NCBI RefSeq assembly: GCF_018024495.1
Contig: NZ_CP071696.1
Span: 2,604,001 to 2,668,000 of the forward strand
Origin: Agromyces archimandritae
Lineage (GTDB): Bacteria > Actinomycetota > Actinomycetes > Actinomycetales > Microbacteriaceae
Direction: 5' to 3'
Length of the DNA stretch: 64,000 bases
Shown here: in pieces, positions 18,330 through 26,043 of the stretch
How positions within the stretch are numbered: position 1 is the stretch's first letter
How the letters are laid out: each line of letters starts with the position of its first letter
Translations under genes and position numbers: made by a program
The notes under the pieces: generated by a model
Databases searched by the model: none
The model's input: only the letters and a program-made list of their open reading frames with translations
What the model was told of the DNA's origin: nothing

Positions 18330-18400
18330 TGGTGTCGGGTGGTGTCGATATGACACCGGAATGCTTGACGTGACACCAGAATGGTGTCACCATGGTGTCA
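18330..18400 (+). promoter_or_regulatory. six-copy TGGTGTC operator array before the RHH gene
   Basis: Copies of TGGTGTC(A) start at 18330, 18340, 18351 (reverse), 18371 (reverse), 18382 and 18393; steps are 10, 11, 20, 11 and 11 bases, so the sites lie on one face of the helix. Sites 2-3 and 4-5 form inverted repeats (the latter perfect over 8 bases with a GAA centre); site 6 runs into the ATG. A possible TTGACG (18364-18369) / CACCAT (18388-18393) promoter lies within the array, implying autorepression of a leaderless transcript. Confidence 0.7.
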
Positions 18401-18912
18401 TGGACCTCACGGGATACGTCGACGACCTCCAGCAGCGACTCGCCTCGGCGGCCGCCATGGGCGGCGACGATGCCCGCGACCTCGCCCGACGGTTGAGCGA
18501 ACCGCTCGACGCTGCCGTCCGGCTCGTGCTCTTCGAGGCCCTCGCCGCGGCCGCCGGCGAGATCACCGCCGAACTCGCACCGGGCTCGGTCGACGTGCGA
18601 CTGCGCGGGCGCGAGCCCGAGTTCGTCGTCACCATGCCGGCCGGCCCCGACTTCGCCTCGGCCGAGGCCGCCGCCCTCGCCGCGGCACCCACGGCATCCA
18701 TCGAGGCCGACGACGCGGCGACCACCACCCGCACGACCCTGCGCCTGCCCGACCACGTCAAGACCCGCGTCGAATCCGCCGCGGCGGCCGAGGGCCTCTC
18801 GGTCAACACCTGGCTCGTGCGCGCGGTCACCGCCGCCCTCGAGCCCGCCTCGAACCGGCGCGCAGCGCCCCGCGAGAGCCGCGGGCAGCATCTCACCGGC
18901 TGGGTGCGCTGA
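18400..18912 (+). CDS. ribbon-helix-helix (HicB/Arc-like) regulator
   Basis: 170 residues. The C-terminal part (about 107-147: TRTTLRLPDHVKTRVE, GLSVNTWLVRAV) is a ribbon-helix-helix DNA-binding fold of the CopG/HicB type; the N-terminal 95 residues have no recognised fold. The start overlaps operator site 6 and has no ribosome site. There is no toxin gene beside it, so despite HicB-like annotation it is better seen as the regulator of the following DUF4097 and ABC transporter genes. The repeated operator upstream supports cooperative autoregulation. Confidence 0.78.
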   Translation: MDLTGYVDDLQQRLASAAAMGGDDARDLARRLSEPLDAAVRLVLFEALAAAAGEITAELAPGSVDVRLRGREPEFVVTMPAGPDFASAEAAALAAAPTASIEADDAATTTRTTLRLPDHVKTRVESAAAAEGLSVNTWLVRAVTAALEPASNRRAAPRESRGQHLTGWVR

Positions 18913-18997
18913 GGCGCACCCGGCGACACCGCACCGAACATCTCGCACGAACCGGCGGACCCCGCCGGGGCGCGAGCGACCCCAGAGGAGCGTCATC

Positions 18998-19861
18998 ATG
19001 CCCGCATTCCCACACGACGGCCCCGTACGCGTGGTGCTCGACATCGCCTCCGGCGACGTCCGCATCGTCGCCGTACCGGACGGCGACCGCGCAAGCGTCG
19101 GGCTCCGCCCCGCCGACCCGGCCAAGAAGGGCGACGTGCAGGCCGCCGAGCGCGCCGAGGTCTCCTTCGCCGACGGCGTCCTCCGGGTCTCCAGCGCCGG
19201 CACCTGGCGTTCCGCGGCCATCTTCGGCGGCGGATCCCAGCACGTCGACATCGAGATCGAGGTGCCCGCCGGATCCCGCGTGCAGGGTGCGACGCGCTGG
19301 GGCTTCTTCGAAACCGAGGGCGAGCTCGGCACCGTCGACGTCCGCTCGAGCGGCGGCAATCTGCGCATCGACCGCGCCGACGGCCTCACCCTCCACGCCG
19401 CGGCCGGCGAGATCGCCATCGGCCGGGCCACCGGGCGCATCGCCCTCTCCTCGGCCGCAGGCACCATCCGCGCCCGGGAACTCGCCGGCGAAGCGACCGT
19501 GAAGAACGCCAACGGGCAGACCTCCATCGGGCGCAGCGACGGCGACCTCACCGTCAACGGCGCCCACGCCGCCGTCGAGATCCTCCGCGCACGAGGCCGG
19601 GTCACCGCCAAGACGGCTTCGGGAAGCATCACCGTGGAACGCGCCGACGGCGGGCAGCTCCGACTCGAGACCTCCTACGGCTCGATCGGCGTCGGCGTCG
19701 CGGCCGGCACCCCGACGTGGCTGGACATCGCCTCCGAACACGGCCAGGTGCGAAGCAGCCTCGAAGCGGCCGATCAGCCCGCCGCCGACGAGGCGGAACC
19801 GCTCGAGATCCGCGCCCGATCCACCTGGGGCGATGTGCGCATCCACCGGGCCGATGACTGA
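18998..19861 (+). CDS. DUF4097 family beta-helix protein
   Basis: 287 residues with short repeated strands (SSGGNLRIDRADG, AAAGEIAIGRATG, ASGSITVERADGG) typical of the right-handed beta-helix DUF4097 (bactofilin/adhesin-like) fold. No signal peptide or membrane helix, so cytoplasmic as encoded. GGAG ribosome site 7 bases before the ATG. Positioned between the RHH regulator (85-base gap) and the ABC transporter (40-base gap). Function unknown; in other lineages DUF4097 genes accompany envelope-stress regulators. Confidence 0.82.
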   Translation: MPAFPHDGPVRVVLDIASGDVRIVAVPDGDRASVGLRPADPAKKGDVQAAERAEVSFADGVLRVSSAGTWRSAAIFGGGSQHVDIEIEVPAGSRVQGATRWGFFETEGELGTVDVRSSGGNLRIDRADGLTLHAAAGEIAIGRATGRIALSSAAGTIRARELAGEATVKNANGQTSIGRSDGDLTVNGAHAAVEILRARGRVTAKTASGSITVERADGGQLRLETSYGSIGVGVAAGTPTWLDIASEHGQVRSSLEAADQPAADEAEPLEIRARSTWGDVRIHRADD

Positions 19862-19901
19862 GCGGCCGACGCGGCGAACCATCCGAAGAACGGAGCAGAC
19901 C

Positions 19902-20729
19902 ATGACCACGACCGCCTCGCACACCGCCGCGATCGCCGCGACGGGCATCACCAAGGCCTTCGGCACGCTCGACGTGCTGCGCGGTGTGGACCTGAACGTC
20001 GAACCGGGCAGCATCCTCGCCCTGCTCGGCTCGAACGGGGCCGGCAAGACGACCCTCGTGAAGATCCTCGCCACCCTCATCCATGCGGATGCCGGAACCG
20101 CGCTCGTGCACGGCTTCGACGTCGCCGACGAGCCCGCTCGGGTCCGCGAGTCCGTCAGCCTCACCGGGCAGTTCGCGGCCGTCGACGAGGTGCTCACCGG
20201 CCGCGAGAACCTCGTGCTCGTCGCCCGGCTCCGTCATGTGCGCGAGCCGGCGGCCGTCGCGGCCGAGCTGCTCGCGCGATTCTCCCTCGCCGATGCCGCC
20301 GACCGTCGCGCCGGCACGTACTCGGGCGGGATGCGACGCCGGCTCGACATCGCGATGAGCCTCATCGGCGACCCGCCGGTGATCTTCCTCGACGAACCGA
20401 CGACGGGCCTCGACCCCGAGGCCCGCCTCGAAGTCTGGGACGCCGTCAGGCAGCTCGCCGCGGGCGGCACCACCGTGCTCCTGACCACCCAGTACCTCGA
20501 CGAGGCCGAACAGCTCGCGGATCGCATCGCGATCCTGCACGAGGGGCGCATCCGCGTCGACGGCACCCTCGCCGAGCTCAAGCGCCTCCTGCCGCCGGCC
20601 GAAGTCCAGTACGTCGAGAAGCAGCCGAGCCTCGAGGACGTGTTCCTGAGCCTCGTCGGCGCCCGCGGCCCCGAATCCGGCGAACGCGGCGCCGAGGCCG
20701 ACGACTCCGAAAGGAAACCACGCTCATGA
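19902..20729 (+). CDS. ABC exporter ATP-binding subunit (DrrA type)
   Basis: 275 residues. Walker A GSNGAGKTT, Q-loop LTGQFAAVDE, signature YSGGMRRRL, Walker B VIFLDEPTTG and switch His region TTQYLDEA are all intact. The LDEAEQLADRIAIL to VEKQPSLEDVFL stretch is characteristic of the daunorubicin-resistance subfamily of ABC-2 exporters. C-terminus is somewhat shorter than DrrA. GGAG site before ATG 19902. The stop overlaps the permease start (ATGA). Confidence 0.92.
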   Translation: MTTTASHTAAIAATGITKAFGTLDVLRGVDLNVEPGSILALLGSNGAGKTTLVKILATLIHADAGTALVHGFDVADEPARVRESVSLTGQFAAVDEVLTGRENLVLVARLRHVREPAAVAAELLARFSLADAADRRAGTYSGGMRRRLDIAMSLIGDPPVIFLDEPTTGLDPEARLEVWDAVRQLAAGGTTVLLTTQYLDEAEQLADRIAILHEGRIRVDGTLAELKRLLPPAEVQYVEKQPSLEDVFLSLVGARGPESGERGAEADDSERKPRS

Positions 20730-21487
20730 CCACGCACCTCATCGGCGACACCGCCGTGCTCACCGGGCGCTCCCTGCGCCACGTCACCCGCAGCATGGAC
20801 ACCGTCATCACGACCGCGGTCACGCCCATCGCGATCATGCTGCTGTTCGTCTTCGTTTTCGGAGGCGCGATCGACGCGGGCGACGTGCCCTATATCGCGT
20901 ACCTGCTGCCGGGCATCCTGCTCATCACCATCGCCACGGGCGTCGGATACACCTCGTACCGGTTGTTCCTCGACCGGCAGAGCGGCATCTTCGCCCGCTT
21001 CCGGTCGATGCCGATCGCCGGATCGTCGGTGCTGTGGGCGCACGTGCTGACCTCCGTCGTGGCGAACGCGGTCTCGGTCGTGCTCGTCGTGCTCGTGGCC
21101 CTGCTCCTCGGGTTCCGCTCGGGCGCCGGGGTGCTCGAATGGCTCGCGGTCGGCGGGATCCTCCTCGTCTTCACCCTCGCGCTGACCTGGGTGTCGGTGA
21201 TCGCCGGCCTCACGGCCAAGACCGTCGACGGGGCGAGCGCGCTGTCGTATCCGCTCATCTTCCTGCCCTTCATCAGCTCGGCGTTCGTGCCGACCGAATC
21301 GATGCCGGCCCCGGTGCGCTGGTTCGCCGAGAACCAGCCGGTCACCTCGATCGTGGACTCGGTCCGGGCGCTCATGACCGGGCAGCCGGTCGGGTCCGAG
21401 CTGTGGATCGCCCTCGCGTGGTGCGTCGGCATCCTGCTCGTCGCCGCGGCCGTCGCCACGGCCACCCACCGCCGCCGCCGCGAATAG
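20726..21487 (+). CDS. ABC-2 type transporter permease (DrrB type)
   Basis: 253 residues with six membrane helices; conserved ABC-2 features include the N-terminal amphipathic segment, LPGILLITIATG and the late FLPFISSAFVPTESMP motif. Translationally coupled to the ATPase by a 4-base overlap, so it forms the membrane half of the exporter. Substrate unknown (drug, lipid or peptide). End of the RHH-DUF4097-ABC operon. Confidence 0.92.
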   Translation: MTTHLIGDTAVLTGRSLRHVTRSMDTVITTAVTPIAIMLLFVFVFGGAIDAGDVPYIAYLLPGILLITIATGVGYTSYRLFLDRQSGIFARFRSMPIAGSSVLWAHVLTSVVANAVSVVLVVLVALLLGFRSGAGVLEWLAVGGILLVFTLALTWVSVIAGLTAKTVDGASALSYPLIFLPFISSAFVPTESMPAPVRWFAENQPVTSIVDSVRALMTGQPVGSELWIALAWCVGILLVAAAVATATHRRRRE

Positions 21488-21618
21488 GAGCGGCCGCCCC
21501 GCAGCGCCGGACTTCGCAGCTTCGGCGCGGTGACGCGCGAGCGGGGGCATCGACCTGCCCGCCTCCAGGGCGTAGCTTGGGGGGTGGATGCCGCAGCGCG
21601 CGGCACGGAGGGGGAACG

Positions 21619-22479
21619 ATGTCCGCACGAATCGTCATCGGCGTCAACGGGTCGCCCGCGGATCGGCGCACCGCGAGGTGGGCCGCGATCCGCGCGGCCG
21701 AGACCGGCGAGAGCCTCGAGTTCGTGCACGTCGTCGACGAGGCGATCCGCGCGACCGGCAATGCCGATTTCCTGCTCGCGGCCCAGTCGGCGGCGCGCAC
21801 CTTCATCGACGAGGCCGTCGCGATCGCCCGGTCCATCGCGCCCGAGGCGACGATCGAGACCGAGATCGAGCAAGGCGATCCGTTCCGCATCATCGGCGAG
21901 CATGCGGAGGATGCGTCGCTGCTCGTCGTCGGCAGCGACTGGACGGGCGGCGAACGGCCCACCACACGCGGCACGAAGAGCCTGCGGTTCGCGGCGACCA
22001 GCCATGACGTGCCGGTCGCGATCGTGCCCGACATCGAGGTCGGCGAACGACCCGGCGTCGTCGTCGGCGTCGACGGATCCGAGATCGCCCAGCGGGCGCT
22101 CGAGTTCGCGGCCGGCGAGGCCGAGCGGCGCGGCGGCCCGCTCATCGTGATCCATGCCTGGACCATCCCGCTGCTGGCCGACTACAACTACGGCTTCGAG
22201 TACGCGTACACGGCCGACTACGCGAAGGACCTGGACGAGGGGGCGCGGGCCGAGCTCGACGCGGCCCTCGAGGGGTTCGCCGAACGCCACCCGGGCCTGG
22301 ATGTGCGCAAGGTCGTCGTGCAGGACGACCCGGTCGTCGCGCTCACCGAGGCGGCCGGGCAGCGGGCGCTGCTGGTCGTCGGCACGCACGGGCGCGGGGC
22401 GATCGCCAGGCTGTTCCTCGGCTCGGTCAGCCACGGGGTGCTCACCAACATGGTCGCGCCGACCGTGCTCGTGCAGTAG
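21619..22479 (+). CDS. tandem universal stress protein
   Basis: 286 residues with two UspA domains (about 1-140 and 147-286). The second domain has the ATP-binding G-x2-G-x9-G-S signature (GTHGRGAIARLFLGS); in the first this motif is degenerate (VGSDWTGGE), so only one nucleotide site is expected. Strong GGAGGGGG ribosome site. Monocistronic; convergent with the TMEM175-like gene. Confidence 0.93.
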   Translation: MSARIVIGVNGSPADRRTARWAAIRAAETGESLEFVHVVDEAIRATGNADFLLAAQSAARTFIDEAVAIARSIAPEATIETEIEQGDPFRIIGEHAEDASLLVVGSDWTGGERPTTRGTKSLRFAATSHDVPVAIVPDIEVGERPGVVVGVDGSEIAQRALEFAAGEAERRGGPLIVIHAWTIPLLADYNYGFEYAYTADYAKDLDEGARAELDAALEGFAERHPGLDVRKVVVQDDPVVALTEAAGQRALLVVGTHGRGAIARLFLGSVSHGVLTNMVAPTVLVQ

Positions 22480-22506
22480 GGGTCCGGTCTCAGCCCTCGG
22501 CGGCGC

Positions 22507-23163
22507 TCATGCGCCCGGGGCGGTGCGGCGCGCCTCGCGGCGGCGCAGGGCGCTCGAGAGCACCGCGAGCGGGATGAGGGTCAGCCACGACCACCGCGCC
22601 GCATCCGCACCCCAGATGTAGGCGACGCCGATCGAGGCGAGGAAGACGCCGACGGCGCACACGGCATCGAAGAGCCGGAGGATTTCGATCCGCGGAGACA
22701 GCCGGACCCGCAACATGCCCTGTGCCCGCGCGCACCAGTAGAGCGCGGAATTGGCGATGCCTGCCGCGGAGACGTCGATCGCATAGAGGGCGACGGCCAG
22801 TGGCGTCCCGGACGTGGCAGGGTCGCTGAGCCCCTGCGTCGTGAAGGGGATGAGGACGACACAGGCGAGGGCGACGAAGCTCACGACGATGAGCAGGGTC
22901 GTCAGCCCCGCCATGGCCGAAAGCAGCCAATGGTTCAGGCGCCAGAACACGGCCACGACGAGGAAGCTCATGGCGAATCCCAGCAGATGACCGCCGAGGC
23001 CGGCATCGAGCAGTGCGGGAAGCGAACCCCAGGCGGAGGCCGGAGGAGGTTCGACGTTGACGACGAGCAGGGTCAGGGCGAACGCGTATGCGGCGTCGAA
23101 GAAGGCGACCGCCCGGCCGTACTCGAGCGAATCGCGCGCGTAGCGATACATCGCCGCCCCCAT
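22507..23163 (-). CDS. TMEM175-like (DUF1211) cation channel protein
   Basis: 218 residues with six membrane helices. The first helix carries the family pattern as GRAVAFFDAAYAFALTLLVV; the usual FSD is FFD here. A later WRLNHWLL matches the second family motif (usually WxxHH). Bacterial members are potassium-permeable channels with one six-helix repeat. Two candidate ATG starts (codon 1 and 5). Neighbours give no functional hint. Confidence 0.8.
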   Translation of the reverse strand: MGAAMYRYARDSLEYGRAVAFFDAAYAFALTLLVVNVEPPPASAWGSLPALLDAGLGGHLLGFAMSFLVVAVFWRLNHWLLSAMAGLTTLLIVVSFVALACVVLIPFTTQGLSDPATSGTPLAVALYAIDVSAAGIANSALYWCARAQGMLRVRLSPRIEILRLFDAVCAVGVFLASIGVAYIWGADAARWSWLTLIPLAVLSSALRRREARRTAPGA

Positions 23164-23203
23164 AGGGCGAGTGTACGACGCGGGCGCTGCGCGGCCGGGC
23201 TCC

Positions 23204-23476
23204 TCAGGAGAAGTCGGCCGCGCGCTGCCAGGCGGCGATGTACGCCTTGTCGTTCGGGCCGAGGTGCACGCCGCGGCCGGGCACGGGCACGGGCGGCAGG
23301 CCGCACAGCTCGCGGATGTGGAGGATCGTGCCGCTGCGCACGGGTGCGTCGAGGTCGGCGAGGATCTCGCGCTTCAGTTCGCGGTCGAGGGCCGGCCACC
23401 AGGTGCCGACGGAGGGCAGGACGGGTTCGGGGATCCGGTGGGGGAGCGCGTCGCGGCTCGGGAGCGTGGTGCTCAT
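23204..23476 (-). CDS. conserved hypothetical protein, 90 residues
   Basis: Soluble 90-residue protein, Pro-rich N-terminus, a helix around 30-45 (ALDRELKREILADL) and the conserved-looking end HLGPNDKAYIAAWQ. No known domain recognised. GGAGG lies 6 bases before the ATG. Its start codon overlaps the stop of a 21-codon reading frame upstream, so translation may be coupled. Confidence 0.6.
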   Translation of the reverse strand: MSTTLPSRDALPHRIPEPVLPSVGTWWPALDRELKREILADLDAPVRSGTILHIRELCGLPPVPVPGRGVHLGPNDKAYIAAWQRAADFS

Positions 23477-23538
23477 CGGGGGCCTCCGTGGATCGCATTC
23501 GCCTGTCGGCGGGCGCGCGTCATCTCGTTCTCGGGCAT
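23473..23538 (-). CDS. possible 21-codon leader peptide
   Basis: Short frame encoding MPENEMTRARRQANAIHGGPR is not listed as a family, but has a GAGGAG site 6 bases before its ATG and ends in TGA overlapping the next ATG. A TAAGGT box lies about 50 bases upstream. Could be a coupled leader or chance. Confidence 0.3.
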   Translation of the reverse strand: MPENEMTRARRQANAIHGGPR

Positions 23539-23652
23539 TCGCATCTCCTCATGGACGGCTCGACACTGAGACCGGCCGCTATCGACCTTAGGCGAGACCG
23601 CCGACATCCGACAGGGCCGCGCGCCGAATCGCGCCGGGCCTGCGGTTTCGTC

Positions 23653-24159
23653 TCAGAGCGGGGTGCGCAGCCCCGCCGAGAGGGCGGTGTGATGCTCGAA
23701 GACGAGGTGCGTCTCGGTGAGTGCGACGGCCGGATTGGCCGAGAGGTTCTTCAGCACGAACTGGCGCACATGCGCGCTGTCGCGCACCCGGACGTGGATC
23801 AGGAAGTCCTCGGTGCCGCCGAGGAAGAACAACTGGGCGACCTCGGGTTCGCGGCGCAGTTCGTCGGAGATCTGCTCCATGAGGTGCCTGGCGCCGGGGC
23901 GGATGCGCACGCTCACGAGCGCCTGCAGGGTGAAGCCGAGGGCGGCGGGGTCGATCTCGGCGGTGTACCTCGTGATGACGCCGCGCTCGCGCAGCGAGCG
24001 GACCCGGGCGAGGCAGGTCGAGGGCGAGACGCCGACGGCGCGGGCGAGTTCGACGTTCGGGATCCTCGCGTTCTCGTGCAGCAGGGCGATGATCTCGCGG
24101 TCGATCGCGTCGAGCTGTGCGGGTGCGGCCGGCGCGTCGTCGTTCGGCAGAGCGGGCAT
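23653..24159 (-). CDS. Lrp/AsnC-family regulator, probably of ald
   Basis: 168 residues from the second of two adjacent ATGs, 6 bases after GGAGG. HTH about 15-65 (DREIIALLHENARIPNVELARAVGVSPSTCLARV), then the RAM/AsnC ligand-binding domain 75-150. Divergent from alanine dehydrogenase with 131 bases between starts. This matches the AldR-ald arrangement of mycobacteria, where the regulator senses alanine and controls ald; that role is inferred from position. Confidence 0.9.
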   Translation of the reverse strand: MPALPNDDAPAAPAQLDAIDREIIALLHENARIPNVELARAVGVSPSTCLARVRSLRERGVITRYTAEIDPAALGFTLQALVSVRIRPGARHLMEQISDELRREPEVAQLFFLGGTEDFLIHVRVRDSAHVRQFVLKNLSANPAVALTETHLVFEHHTALSAGLRTPL

Positions 24160-24177
24160 CATCGGCCTCCGTTCCGA

Positions 24178-24203
24178 ATGGATGCCGCGAAGGAGGCATC
24201 CAT
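24178..24203. promoter_or_regulatory. inverted repeat in the Lrp-ald intergenic region
   Basis: Perfect 9-base inverted repeat (ATGGATGCC/GGCATCCAT) with an 8-base centre, 19 bases upstream of the Lrp start codon. It could be an Lrp operator, but its core is also the hexamer over-represented across this window. Confidence 0.4.
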
Positions 24204-24290
24204 ACCGAATTCTATGCGGTGAGTCTTCCGAAACGACGAACGACCGGTCACGATGAAGCCATCCACCCCAGCCTGCGTTCGGAGACCACC

Positions 24291-25394
24291 ATGCTGATCG
24301 GCGTGCCCGCTGAGATCAAGAACACCGAGTTCCGCGTCGCCATCACCCCGGCCGGTGCGCACTCGCTCACCGCCCGGGGCCACCGCGTCCTCGTCGAGCA
24401 CGACGCCGGTGCCGGATCCGGCTATCTCGATGCCGAGTACGCCGCCGCCGGCGCCGAGATCGTCGGCGACGCCGGCGACGTCTGGGCGGCCGGGCTCGTG
24501 CTCAAGGTCAAGGAGCCGATCCGGCCCGAGTACGGCTACCTCCGCCCCGACCTCACCCTCTTCACCTACCTGCACCTCGCCGCCGATCTGCCCCTCACGC
24601 GCGCGATCCTCGAGTCGGGCGTCACCGCGATCGCCTACGAGACCGTGCAGCTCGCCGACCGTTCCCTGCCGCTGCTGACCCCCATGAGCGAGGTCGCCGG
24701 CCGGCTCGCGCCCCTCGAAGGGGCTGCGCAGCTGCACGCTTCGGAGCGGGGCGGCCGCGGCATCCTGCTCGCGGGCGTGCCGGGCACCGCGAAGGCGAAG
24801 GTCGTCGTCATCGGCGGCGGCGTCGCCGGCGAGCAGGCGGCGGCGGGCGCGCTCGGCATGGGCGCCGACGTCACCGTGATCGATATCTCCCTGCCGCGTC
24901 TGCGCGAGCTCGACGCCCGCTACGGCGGGCGCATCCGCACCCTCGCCTCCTCACCCTACGAGATCGCCAGGCAGCTGCGCGACGCCGACCTCGTGATCGG
25001 GGCCGTGCTCGTCCCCGGCGCCGCGGCACCCAAAGTCGTCACCGACGAGATGGTCGCCGCGATGCGGCCGGGCGCCGTGCTCGTCGACATCGCCGTCGAC
25101 CAGGGCGGCTGCTTCGAGGGCACACGGCCGACGACGCACGCCGAGCCCACGTTCCGGGTGCACGACGCCGTCTACTACTGCGTCGCGAACATGCCGGGGG
25201 CGGTGCCGGTGACCTCCACGCCCGCGCTCACGAACGCGACCCTGCCCTACGTGCTGAAGATCGCCGACGCGGGCTGGCGCGAGGCGCTCGCCGCCGACCC
25301 CGCGCTCGCCAAAGGCCTGAACGCATCCGGCGGCCGGATCGCGAACGCGGGCGTCGCCGCGGCGCACGGGCTGGAGGTCGAGGCGGTGCTGTGA
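24291..25394 (+). CDS. ald: alanine dehydrogenase
   Basis: NAD-dependent oxidative deamination of L-alanine to pyruvate and ammonium (reversible). 367 residues, close to the usual 371. N-terminal [16 protein letters not shown] with the pyruvate-binding Arg, catalytic Lys in KVKEP and His in YLHLA, NAD motif [13 protein letters not shown], and late [11 protein letters not shown] are all in place. GGAG before ATG 24291. Probably regulated by the divergent Lrp-type protein. Confidence 0.95.
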   Translation: MLIGVPAEIKNTEFRVAITPAGAHSLTARGHRVLVEHDAGAGSGYLDAEYAAAGAEIVGDAGDVWAAGLVLKVKEPIRPEYGYLRPDLTLFTYLHLAADLPLTRAILESGVTAIAYETVQLADRSLPLLTPMSEVAGRLAPLEGAAQLHASERGGRGILLAGVPGTAKAKVVVIGGGVAGEQAAAGALGMGADVTVIDISLPRLRELDARYGGRIRTLASSPYEIARQLRDADLVIGAVLVPGAAAPKVVTDEMVAAMRPGAVLVDIAVDQGGCFEGTRPTTHAEPTFRVHDAVYYCVANMPGAVPVTSTPALTNATLPYVLKIADAGWREALAADPALAKGLNASGGRIANAGVAAAHGLEVEAVL

Positions 25395-25415
25395 CCGGGC
25401 CGGCCGCCGCGCCCG

Positions 25416-25703
25416 TCAGCTGAGGGTGAGGAACAGCTTCTCGAGCTCGTCGACCGTGAGGCGTTCGTGCCCGGCATCCACTGCGTCGTCGGCGTCTGCT
25501 GCGGGCTCGGCGAGGCAGTCGCGCATCGCCTGCGAGATGATCGCGAACCCGGCCTTGTCGAGCGCGCTCGACACCGCGGCCAGCTGCGTGACGACCTCGC
25601 GGCACTCGCCGCCCGACTCGACGGCGTCGATGACGGCGTTCAGCTGCCCGCGGGCGCGCTTCAACCGGTTCAGCACGCGCCGGTCGGGCGCCTGGGCGTT
25701 CAT
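25416..25703 (-). CDS. cstR: CstR-like persulfide-sensing repressor (CsoR family)
   Basis: 95 residues, all-helical DUF156/CsoR fold. The two family cysteines are Cys34 and Cys63 (29 apart, as in CsoR and CstR), but the copper-ligand His four residues before the second Cys is Ala59. The sequence IISQAMRDC aligns with IISENLIEC of staphylococcal CstR. A missing His plus rhodanese neighbours points to per/polysulfide sensing through a Cys-Cys cross-link rather than copper. The start overlaps the upstream rhodanese stop (ATGA). Convergent with ald. Confidence 0.82.
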   Translation of the reverse strand: MNAQAPDRRVLNRLKRARGQLNAVIDAVESGGECREVVTQLAAVSSALDKAGFAIISQAMRDCLAEPAADADDAVDAGHERLTVDELEKLFLTLS

Positions 25704-26011
25704 TCGCGGCCGCCGATGACGACGGGCAGGCCCTGGCGGTGCCATTCGGTGATGCCACCGGTGATGTTCACGGCGTCGACGCCCTGGGCGGCGAGGAACT
25801 CGGTGGCCTGCGCGCTGCGGCCGCCGGAGTGGCAGAGGACGTGGACGGTGCGGTCCGTCGGCACCTCGCCGAGGCGCGCGACGAGTTCGCCGAGCGGGAT
25901 GTCCAGGGTGCCGTCGAGGCGGGCCTGGGCGAGTTCGACGGGCTCGCGCACGTCGAGGATGAGCGCGTCCTCGCCCTTGGCGTGGACGTCTGCGGGGGTG
26001 ATGTGCTGCAT
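25700..26011 (-). CDS. single-domain rhodanese sulfurtransferase
   Basis: 103 residues covering one rhodanese domain with active-site Cys60 in CHSGGRS, a six-residue loop typical of thiosulfate or persulfide transferases. LDVREPVEL is the conserved CH2A-type region. GGAG before the ATG. Second gene of the sulfur operon; likely shuttles sulfane sulfur between low-molecular-weight persulfides and acceptors. Confidence 0.92.
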   Translation of the reverse strand: MQHITPADVHAKGEDALILDVREPVELAQARLDGTLDIPLGELVARLGEVPTDRTVHVLCHSGGRSAQATEFLAAQGVDAVNITGGITEWHRQGLPVVIGGRE

Positions 26012-26043
26012 GTCGTGCTCCGTTCGGGGGTGGATGGTCGTGG

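Noticed and set aside
18253..18330. Integration site for a mobile element at tRNA-Arg
   Set aside because: No integrase and no duplicate of the tRNA 3' end was seen; the repeats after it are the operator array.
18400..18912. HicAB toxin-antitoxin module
   Set aside because: No HicA or other small toxin gene is adjacent; the downstream genes are DUF4097 and an exporter.
25416..25703. Copper-sensing CsoR
   Set aside because: The His of the Cys-His-Cys copper site is Ala, and the neighbours are sulfurtransferases rather than copper exporters.
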